A DNA stretch of 35,927 bases, from assembly GCA_014825775.1 (NCBI GenBank), contig MVAQ01000220.1, positions 1 through 35,927 of the forward strand. Reading direction: 5' to 3'. The stretch is from Krasilnikovozyma curviuscula (lineage: Eukaryota; Basidiomycota; Tremellomycetes; Cystofilobasidiales; Mrakiaceae). The notes under the pieces were generated by a model, which was not told where the DNA came from, made no database searches, and worked only from the letters and a program-made list of their open reading frames with translations. The position numbers and the translations under genes were made by a program. This document shows, piece after piece, positions 1-8,253 of the stretch (its first letter is position 1; every line of letters starts with the position of its first letter).

Positions 1-1
1 C

Positions 2-193
2 GAGGCAGATAAAGTTTGTTCTGGGGGCTCTGATCTTGCGCGAGACACGTTTGCGACCGAGCGAAACACATCCTATGCTCAGTCTGGTCTCTCATTCACC
101 CTTCTGGACTCAATGCTAAATTCGAATAATTTTCGGGGGAGTGCAATTAGGGCACTTGATCATATTTATAGCGACTTGACGGGAAACAACTGA
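2..193 (+). CDS. C-terminal tail of a retroelement-like ORF (5' partial)
   Basis: The frame is open from the left window edge to a TGA at 191-193, giving 63 residues that I do not recognise on their own. It lies directly upstream of the terminal segment at 317-444 that recurs behind the ORF1-like frame downstream, so the likely identity is the last part of the final ORF of an upstream retroelement copy. That assignment rests on position only. It could also be a chance frame. No reverse transcriptase or RNase H motif is visible in this piece. Confidence 0.3.
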   Translation, partial: EADKVCSGGSDLARDTFATERNTSYAQSGLSFTLLDSMLNSNNFRGSAIRALDHIYSDLTGNN

Positions 194-279
194 GCGCCAG
201 TTGTTTTTCTTGCTTTGTTTTGATTTACTATAGTGTTCATTGAGTCGCGCCAGTAGCCCTGGCCGGTTCGTGAGGGTTT

Positions 280-300
280 CCCCTCCCACTGTGGGAGGGG
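280..300. repeat. 21-bp perfect palindrome in retroelement 3' region
   Basis: The arms CCCCTCCCAC (280-289) and GTGGGAGGGG (291-300) are perfectly complementary around a single T. It sits between the stop codon at 191-193 and the shared terminal segment. The third terminus has smaller equivalents, CCCACAGGG and CCCCACAGGGG (about 16465-16510), in the same relative place. This suggests a structured element of the 3' untranslated RNA. Confidence 0.7.
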
Positions 301-316
301 TTTTCATCCTCACACT

Positions 317-444
317 TTAGTGTATTTACGTTGTACTTGCGCGCATACTTAGTCTTTAGCGATAATCTAGCGTTGTTTACTTTACTTGCGGGCGACTCCG
401 GTCGTCACAGGGCATTATATATTTATTAAAACCTAACCTAACCC
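317..444 (+). mobile_element. Retroelement 3' terminus, copy 1
   Basis: This segment aligns by eye with 1434-1551 at about 80% identity, highest from the GTTTAC motif to the tail. In order it holds TTGCGCGC-type sequence, GTTTAC, a hairpin (stem 391-396 with 401-406, loop TCCG), CACAGGGCATTATATATTT and a tail with CCTAACCTAACC (432-443). A simple-repeat tail after a structured 3' end is typical of non-LTR retrotransposons. The next copy's coding sequence begins immediately after this tail. Confidence 0.6.
391..406 (+). other. UNCG-type hairpin, copy 1
   Basis: Stem GGCGAC pairs with GTCGTC (five Watson-Crick pairs and one G-U) around loop TCCG, a UNCG-class tetraloop closed by C-G. The same stem occurs at 1501-1516 with loop TTCG and at 16568-16584 with loop CTTAC. 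The stem is kept while the loop varies, as expected for a 3' RNA structure recognised by a LINE reverse transcriptase. That role is inferred. Confidence 0.6.
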
Positions 445-1419
445 AGAGGCTCTGGCAGCCAGGAAGAAACTTCAGCGTCAGAAACCACCTCTAGCTTCAC
501 CTCCTTCCAGCCCCTTACCCGCCTCACTCGTCCAGATCGACACCTCCCAGTCCTCTCAGTCCTCAGAGCTTGATGCTCTTCGACTCACCATCACCAGCAT
601 CCAACACCAGCTCGACTCCATCTCTCAGCTCAACAAATCTCTGGTTGAAGAAAATCTTCGGCTGAAAAATTGGTTGAAAAATCTACAGCCAATCCCGCGT
701 CTTTCCGCACCTCAGCGCCAGCGCCAGCACCAGCACCAGCCCTTTCCCCTCCCCAGACACCTCCTCCGTCGACTCTTGCTCTCGAGGTTGCTTCTCCAGC
801 TCAGTCAAAACCATCATGGTCCCAGCTCGTCCAGCAATCATCAGCCACAGTATCCAATACCGACAAGGACCAGGTCGTTTCAGCCATCAACAAGCTCTCC
901 CGGCTCTTCAAACCCTCCTCAGCTTCAGCGCCATCACCTATACCACCTGGTGATGCACTCGAAATGAAACACAACTTGCGCCGAGTCTACTTCAAGAACG
1001 TCAACAGGCTTCCCCTCCGACAGTTCAGAACTCTTCTCCGCACCCTCCGCCTCCAGACATCTCGCATCAGCAACATAAGGTTCGTCGGTCGTTACACCGT
1101 CGAGTTCTTGGTCAAACCCGACTACACCACTCAGTTCACCTCCGATTTCGCCAAAGTCGTCCCCGGTTCAGTTCACTTGGCCGACTTCCAGCAGCTCAAT
1201 GCGCCAGTTCATCTTGCGACATCACCTGAACAATACTTCCAGCAACTATATCATCGCTTTACAGATCAGTCTCTCACTTCCAACCAGCCCAACATCAGCA
1301 ACTTCTTCGACGAATGGGGTGCGCAGGTGTTGGATGCGATGAAAGAGAAGGGATACGATACTTATTTTATGTTTGACGAGGGGGATGCAGTGAAGATGCG
1401 ACGGGAGAACTTAGAATAG
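437..1419 (+). pseudogene. Truncated, frameshifted retrotransposon ORF1-like gene
   Basis: The reading frame at 437 continues directly from the CCTAA tail of the preceding copy without an ATG, so the 5' end is missing. This first part is Ser/Pro/Gln-rich and then coiled-coil-like (about 560-665, heptad leucines, ending near VEENLRLK). The frame then shifts by -1 in the near-duplicate GAAAAATTGGTTGAAAAAT (664-682). The second frame continues as an Ala/Pro tract and a globular C-terminal region (about 970-1419) rich in Arg and aromatics, ending in TAG at 1417-1419. Coiled coil, Pro-rich linker and basic globular domain is the usual order in LINE ORF1 proteins. No zinc knuckle is seen. ORF2 is absent: the shared terminal segment begins 14 bases after the stop. 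It is probably a defective or non-autonomous copy. A programmed -1 shift is possible, but no canonical slippery heptamer is present. Confidence 0.5.
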
Positions 1420-1433
1420 TTTCTGGGTTCTCC

Positions 1434-1551
1434 TTTAGTTTACTTATTACTTGCGCCGACTTAGATCTTAGCCACACTTAGCTTTGTTTACATATTTGTG
1501 GGCGACTTCGGTCGTCACAGGGCATTATATATTTCTTAAAACCTAACCTAA
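1434..1551 (+). mobile_element. Retroelement 3' terminus, copy 2
   Basis: Second copy of the terminal segment at 317-444, sharing GTTTAC, the GGCGAC/GTCGTC hairpin (1501-1516, canonical C(TTCG)G loop), CACAGGGCATTATATATTT and the tail AAAACCTAACCTAA. It directly follows the ORF1 stop codon. The element appears to end at 1551, where similarity to copy 1 stops. Confidence 0.6.
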
Positions 1552-2045
1552 GTCCTTCTTATTGTCAAAGAGTTATATAATAAGCAATGTCCGAGGCGAT
1601 AACAAGTTACTGGGCGAATCAGTTGAGCGCGACAGGTGGATGATGGGGAACAGACGAAAATGAAGTAACAAACTTACATGTCAGTTGCGTTTTTGAGAAA
1701 TAGGAAATGAGACGTTTGTAGTTTACCAATATTACAATTATATCCTGGTTGTGATTAGGAGGATCTTTGAGGAAGAAGAGCCTCGAGTTCTTCGCTCTCA
1801 TACCATTGTCTGTCTCTGTCTGTCGTAAGTTGCTGAATCAGTTATGATTGGTACGAAAAGAAAATCTTGTGGTAGAACCTCAACTTCAGTATGCGTGAAT
1901 GTGATAACATCAATGACTTTTTTTCAAATCTCTGAATACCCCGAAAATTTGAAAGAAACTATTCCCAAGTCTTCAATTACATCTTAGCTCGATATATATG
2001 TTTTATAACTCTTCCCAGCCTTAAAAATTCTAGATTTCTTGCTAT
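1552..2045. other. Intergenic, no gene seen
   Basis: About 490 bases between the retroelement terminus and the stop codon of the transporter. The sequence is AT-rich. The frames present are short, lack fungal splice context and resemble nothing I know. It probably includes the 3' untranslated region of the transporter. Confidence 0.5.
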
Positions 2046-4347
2046 TCAACCCAGATGTTCCTTTCGCGCAATATCTACCGTAGTCTGGTAATCCTTGAAT
2101 TTGCGGGATGGAACTCGTTGAGAAAATAGCTCGTCCAATTCAGAGTAGGAGCGCCTCGATGTTTCCGGGATTGTGAAGAAAGCCACCGCAGTAGCAATGA
2201 TGCCTAGAGCACCGAAAAAGTATCCAGTTTTTAGACCCCTGCATATCCAGTTGGATCAGTATTAGGTTCGTGGTACTTGTGGAATGATACTGCTCACCAA
2301 TTGGCATTTGACTTGTTCAGCATATACGGGACGGAATAGTTGAAGATCAATCCCACGCAAGATGTTCCAGCCGTAGCGAAAGCCTGTTCGACAATTTACA
2401 TGAACAGCTGACGTCTCTTTACTTGATAGTGATGTGAGATTCTTACCTCAGTTTTCGCTCGCAGCTGCGTCCTGGACGATTCAGCGGTGTAGGCGTAACC
2501 GAGAGGTCCAATAGAGCAACCATATGCGATGACCCAGATGATAGAGAAGGCGATCTATTCAACCTCCCATCATTTCATAAGCCCCCCCAAGCAGCAGGTG
2601 AATATCAAAGTGCGAGGTGCTCACCAAGGCCTGGTTTCCAGCTGAAGATGTCCCTACTGAACCTGCAACACCAACTGCGAGCAACGAAGAGCTCATAACA
2701 ATCCCACCGCCAATGATCAAAGGACGCCTACCGATGAAATCGGTCGTAAACGTTCCAATTAAGACACCAACCATTCCGACGACACTGTTGGATAATTTTT
2801 GAAGCGTCAATGTTCAGTCGCACCATGAACTCATCACTACTCACTTAACAATGATAACGATCAGGAAGGAATCCTTAACACCAACCAAGGTAAAGAAGTC
2901 TATTTGACAGCAACGTAATTAAAATTCTGGTTCATCATCACTACATGGGGATTACTCACATGTGATATATCCGAAGATCAGTGGTACACCGAACAATTGC
3001 TGCATACAGAAGGGGAAGAAAGACACCCATGTACGACGCTGCAAGATTTAGAAGAACGTGAATCAATGCTACATACACAAGTGCCTTGTTTCACGAATGA
3101 ACCCCACTAGATCTGTCCCTTGAAAGATAGCTTTCCAACTGGCCGCTTTTTGGACTTCCCCAGCTGCTGCAGATTCAAGAACCGAAGCCTTCAAGACCTG
3201 ATACTCATGATCCACGTCGTATCCCGGTACACCACCGAAAATTTTCCTCAACATCTCTCGGGATTTGTCGTCTTGTCCTTTCATTGAAAGATACCAGGGA
3301 GATTCTGGAAGTAGGAAAAGAACGATGGGAATGTAAAAACCAACAAAAGCCCATTCGACATATATGGGTACTTTATAGTTTAAAGGTTCACGTTTATTAG
3401 TGAAGTTTAAAACGATGGCTATTGAGGATTAGAGATGAAAGAATAGGAAGTTCAGTTTGACTGGTCTGTTGCGAATTGATTAGAAATGATGCTGACCAGA
3501 TGAAAATTGCCCCACTGAAAAAAAGAAAGAATAGAACGAGAGTAAGAAGCCTCTTAATTGCGATGGAGCAATCTCAGCTATATATAGAGGCGTAGCGGCT
3601 TGCATAATACCTGTTCAGATAGGATAGTGCATGTGAATCAGCATAAGATCTCTTTACTGAAATATACCCAATCTACTCACCAGTCCCAATTCCGCTGATT
3701 AATTTCGCGATCAGCCAAACTTTCCAGTCATTTGCGACCATCTCCAAGACTGTAGCCTGTTAAGTTCGGTAGTCTTAGAACCTAATTTTGACGACGATGA
3801 ATCAATGCCGCTAAGGACAGCTGCCATACGCACCAAAGCCAGGAACAAACTCATCACCAATAAAGAAGTTCGACGACCAAAGATATCACCTGAGTAGGAT
3901 TGTAAGACCATACCTAAGATCTGTCCAGCAGAGGTTGTTCCACCCCAAGCAGAGACATCATGAGCGGTCAATGTTAATGCCCCAGTGCTGCAGATAATAA
4001 TAGTCAAAATAAGAGACTGACGTAAGTACTACTTGGAATGAATTGACATACGTTGGATCAGTCCCCCTAGCAAACTTGTTGATAAAACCTTGATTGGCAA
4101 TAATAGATCCTGGCATCGCTAAAGCGTAACCGTCCGAAATTGCAGCCCATGATGCTAGAATACAGAATAGGGTGGCTAACCAAAAGTTCTTGACGGCTTC
4201 TTTTTGGCTGATGTCTGCGAAGCGAGATACGGGAACTCCACTTTGCTCGAGCGTTGGAGGGAAGGACGAGTTTTCTTTGTGTTCGATCTCAGCGGGTTGG
4301 TAATTTTTTTCGTCGAGGACTGTTATGAAGTTTGAGTTTGACGACAT
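2046..4347 (-). CDS. MFS sugar transporter (sugar porter family)
   Basis: This is a plasma-membrane sugar/H+ symporter of the sugar porter family, closest in style to fungal alpha-glucoside permeases. It starts at ATG 4345-4347 and has about nine exons with short introns. In protein order it shows a soluble N-terminus, a first helix (FWLATLFCILASWAAISDGY), AWGGTTSAGQILG, the loop GDIFGRR, AEIAPSQLRG, the mid-protein PESPWYLSMKG followed by a cytosolic loop, the second-half DFIGRRPL, TAESSRTQLRAKT, and the C-terminal hallmark PETSRRSYSELDELF, ending at TGA 2046-2048. All sugar porter signatures are present, so it looks intact. It is divergently transcribed from the GH78 gene with 549 bp between start codons and lies next to a Zn2Cys6 activator. 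The substrate is not readable from sequence; rhamnose or a rhamnosyl-glycoside is inferred from the neighbour. Confidence 0.88.
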
Positions 4348-4896
4348 TACGTTAGACCAACTGTTTTGCGAGTGTTGCGAATGTCAGGCTGTAGGTTAGG
4401 GATCTCTTCTACCCCACTGTGGGGCCTACCTTTTTGTAGTAAATGTGGACCTCAGCCGGAGGGACACCTACGCCGCTTGGGCTGTGATTTTTGCCCGGTA
4501 CATCTGATGGACCGCAGGAACGAATTGAGGGGCCAGGTGATGGGTCGTTTCGATGATATGTGTGTGAAGCAGAGACGGTTAATAGGCTACGAAACCATAT
4601 CAAGAAATTTCGCCGGCCAAAATTCGCTCCGAGCATAGAACCTTCGCCGCGGTATCACATCACGAGGAAAAGCGGTAAGTATATTACGGGACCAAATCTG
4701 GAAATTTCGCCGCTCCTAAACCGAATATTGACGAACACCGAATTTTCTTGCATCACGAGTAGATGGTAACCGGGGTAATAAATGCACCGGTTCCAATCCC
4801 TTTAAAAATACGTCACAATACTAGCTTTCATGTTCCTGCTACATCTATCGGTCGCACTAACAAATAGTTACTTACCTACATTACCCAAGGTCCAAC
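4348..4896. promoter_or_regulatory. Divergent promoter of transporter and GH78 gene
   Basis: The 549 bp between two divergent start codons contain several ordered motifs. The 12-mer GAAATTTCGCCG occurs twice (4604-4615 and 4701-4712), and its core TTCGCCG a third time (4643-4649). An inverted repeat AACCGG...CCGGTT with a 13-base gap lies at 4768-4792. A smaller palindrome CCCCAC-T-GTGGGG lies at 4412-4424. TTTAAAAATA at 4801-4810 is a plausible TATA element for the GH78 gene. CGG-containing repeats are the usual targets of Zn2Cys6 proteins, one of which is encoded 3' of the GH78 gene. Binding is inferred. Confidence 0.5.
4768..4792. promoter_or_regulatory. Candidate Zn2Cys6 operator (AACCGG-N13-CCGGTT)
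   Basis: Perfect 6-bp inverted arms (4768-4773 and 4787-4792) containing CGG and CCG triplets, 105-129 bases upstream of the GH78 start codon and just before the TATA-like element. The spacing suits a dimeric fungal binuclear zinc-cluster protein. No second copy with the same spacing was found. Confidence 0.35.
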
Positions 4897-7800
4897 ATGA
4901 AGGACCTGCCACCCATACTTTCCTATCCTTCGTGCGAGTTCCTTGGTCCTGTATTGCCGGTAAAAGTGCATGAAGTCAGAGGAGACGTTATTACTAGTGG
5001 AACAGCAGGACAAGCTGATTTTCGTGTAACATTTACGAAGACTGGGGATGAGGTTAGCAACTTTTCCTTCTTGAAAAATTTCCTCTGCTAATCTTGAGTT
5101 TGTATTTGTGTTTTCTAAAGGAAACTCTTCTCATTTTGGACTACGGCTGCGATGTTTCTGGCGTTCCTATATTCAACGTGGACGATTTCTCGCCGAAGAC
5201 CGGTGTTCAACTACTCGCTGCCTACTCCGAAGGACTAGCGGCAGCCTACTTGGAAGATGGAGGTCAGAGACTTTCTAGTAATCTCAATACTAAAACTTCC
5301 ATACTAACTTGCTTTAACCAAATAGATGGCCCCTTTCCCTTTACATCTGGGGCAAACACTTTAAGGGCTGTTCCATACAACCTATCCATCCCTGGACCTA
5401 TCGAGGACTTCTTCATGCAAGGTGGTCAACGGTGGCAGGCATTTCGTCTAAGATCTCCAGGAACGGTGGTACTCACCAAGATTGGGTTCAGGCCTACTGT
5501 AAGTACTTTGTGCTGAAATGTTGTCCTGCGTATGCTAATCTTCGGATGGCTCCAGGCTTTTCATACTCCAGTTGAGAATCTACCTGGGTACTTCAGATGC
5601 TCTAATGAACTACTGAACAAAGTGTGGGATTGCGGGACCTGGACTGGACAAATAAATAACATCCCCGCTCGTGTCAATAGTAAGTTTCGATCAATAATTT
5701 TGCAGCTGATACAACTTTAATGCTTTTAAAAATTAGCACCGTCATTCCAACCAACGATTCTTGGCACTATCGTGGATTCTCAACGCCCTTCTCAATATTA
5801 TCACGGCGATGCTTTGAGAAACTATAATGTCAAATGCTCCGCCAAGATCCTCTCCAGTGGTTTGATTTTCTCGGTGAGAAATTCAACTGGATTTGGCCTT
5901 CAAATCCAATTTAGTATTGTTGCCCCTGGAAGCTCCCTAGTCCGCACATTTTGGGGCATGTATGATCAGGAGCAGATAACACTTTACCCGATCGAGCTGG
6001 GGTCAAAGGTATTGGAGACGAGTTTAGTCTTGGATAAGTGGTACGACTTTGAAATTTATGTGGAAGGAGATGAAGAAGTCAATGTTTCTGTTGATGGGGT
6101 ACATGTTGCAACACTCCCGCAAGGGAAAGGGTTAGGGAAGCAGCCAGATGGACTCGATCGAGAGGTCAGTACGCTTGCGTAAGATCTTTTCATTAAAGAA
6201 AGATTGATTGGCGTTTAACCCGAAACTTAACGTTCAGATTTCAACCCCGAACGGATCTTTTGGTTTTGGCACAGGGAAACACCAACAAGCCATCTTCAAA
6301 AACATGACGGTTTACAGTTTGGATGGAGAGCTACTCTACAGCAATTCTTTGACTACCAACTCTGTGTTAGGTGATTTTGCGGTCTCAACCAATCCAGTCG
6401 CGGTCGTGTACGACGGAGCCAAACGGGATAGGGCTGTTTGGTTGGGCGATACAATAACGCAATCCCTGGTTTTGTTCTATACTACGGCCCAGAGAGAGTT
6501 TATGGAGGGTGCTATCGAAAGGTTTCTACTCTTTCTGTTTTGGGAAAATGTCAAGCGGTGATTCTGACACGTTGTCGTTACTTTTCTCAAGTGTGCTTTC
6601 ACGACAGAATGACGAAGGGTTCTTTCCGATCTATACCTTCCCAGGATTACCAATGTTCGATGCTCAGCCGCAGAGAGAACCAAAATTCATCTATTCTTTC
6701 CTAACTGGATCATTCTCAACATATGTCGTTCGTGTAGTGTGGGAGTTTTGGTGGCACACAGGCGACAAAATCTGTTTGAAGCGATGGTATCCTTATTTAG
6801 TGAAAGTCATGAAGGGAATCTCAAGGTTTCTGGATGAGAGGGGGTTGTTGGTGTTCGATGGGGTGTTTGGGGCAGATTCAGGTTAGTCCTTTTCTAGGTT
6901 GGGTTTCGTCTCGTTCAAGCGAGCTAATGTTGAATCTCTCTATAGACTACTACAACACGACGAGAACTGGAGCAAGCATCAAGCAAAATTCCCTCTACCA
7001 CATCGCATTGGATCGAATGTCCAAGATGGCTGCTAGTCTAGGTCTCGAGGAAGATTCATTTTCTTACGCCAAACACATGGAGCCTCTCAAACTCAGTTGT
7101 ATCAAATATCTCTGGAACGATGAGACTCACTCCTTCGACGCTGCTGAATCTATGCGTGGTGAGCTCAGTGAAGATGGAAACGCTTTTGCATTACTATCCG
7201 GCATCTGTCCTAAAGAGAAGGCTGCAATCGTTCTAAGCCGTTTACGTGCCCTCTATACACCCAACGGTGTGCTCTCATTCCCCAAAGGCTCTAGAGCTAT
7301 GAATGCTCAAAGCGTTGTTTCACCAATCATGAACTCTTGGCATGCTCAAGCTTGCCTCGAGGTGGAAGAATTTGAGGCTGATGCTTACGAAATTATCAAG
7401 ATGTGTTGGAGTCCTATGGTGGACGAGTCGAGCGCATGGTATACAAAGTCTTTCTGGGAATTTTCAAGTAAGTTTGACTTTGACATGTTTCTTAACCTGG
7501 AATAGAATCTAGTGCTAATGCAATTCTTGTAACAGCCCCCGAAGGAACTCCATTCATGGGCAAGTTCTGTTCGTTAGCTCATCCGTTCTCGGCTCAACCA
7601 GTACAACAAATAGGCGCGTATGTGCTGGGAGTGCGACCAACTTCACCTGGATGGAGCACCTTCATCATTGAACCAATTCCAAACTTCTGCAAAGATGTAG
7701 AATGGGCGCAAGGTCGCATACCTACCCCCTCTGGACTTATTGAAGTAATGTGGGAGAAGACTGGCACTGGCACCAAGTTCAGAATCAAAGTACCAAAAGC

Positions 7801-7909
7801 TATCACCGGAGAACTCCGTGTCAAGGGTTATACGATTGATGGAAAAAGCAAGGCCGCAAAGTTATTATCCAATACGGACTATGAGTTCTATATGGTCGCT
7901 AAAGCGTGA
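4897..7909 (+). CDS. GH78-type alpha-L-rhamnosidase-like glycoside hydrolase
   Basis: Predicted to remove terminal alpha-L-rhamnose from plant glycosides. Nine exons (4897-5052, 5121-5262, 5326-5498, 5556-5679, 5737-6164, 6238-6521, 6592-6881, 6946-7467, 7536-7909) join in frame to 830 residues. An N-terminal beta-sandwich region is followed by an inserted concanavalin-like beta domain (about 5770-6160, with KWYDFEIYVEGDE). Then comes the (alpha/alpha)6 barrel with KRDRAVWLGD, the acidic motif region of GH78, then FGADSDYYNTTRTG, and a C-terminal beta domain (PTSPGWSTFIIEPIP). The start at 4897 follows a TATA-like element by about 90 bases. No signal peptide is visible there, so the enzyme is predicted intracellular unless an upstream exon exists: another ATG at 4830-4832 opens a hydrophobic but different frame. 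An intracellular enzyme would agree with co-expression of a glycoside transporter. Which acidic residue is catalytic cannot be settled here; other six-hairpin glycosidase activities remain possible. Confidence 0.82.
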
Positions 7910-8253
7910 TAGTAGGGCAATAAATACAAGGCAAGAATTTGTATAATGAGGAATGATGGAGTCTTTAAAGTAAGGTAAAGATAATATTTAGTCATGAATA
8001 GTATATAGCGATGAATTCGGTGATAAAAATCACAATGCATAAGAACAGACAGGGCCAGAAGCTTAAAATAGTAACACATTTTGTCCATGATTACAGACCA
8101 GAGAAACAAATGGAAGGTCCCTTTTCAGAAGTAATTACTATCTCAGAAACTAAATCACACATAAACACAATATCATTACATCGATCACACTGAAGAAGCC
8201 AGAGGCCAATACAATATATTCTGTTTCCTACAACACACCAAGTTGTGTAGACT
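7910..8253. other. Convergent 3' region
   Basis: The 344 bases between the stop codons of the GH78 gene and the oppositely oriented activator gene. AT-rich, no supported ORF. It should hold both polyadenylation regions. Confidence 0.6.

Noticed and set aside
664..682. Programmed -1 ribosomal frameshift in the ORF1-like gene
   Set aside because: The heptamer there (GAAAAAT) does not fit X-XXY-YYZ and no clear downstream pseudoknot was seen; a simple indel in a decayed copy is more economical.
4755..4800. Possible tRNA because of a GGTTCCAATCCC B-box-like string
   Set aside because: No acceptor stem, no anticodon arm and no proper A box at the right distance; the string is part of the AACCGG/CCGGTT inverted repeat in the promoter.
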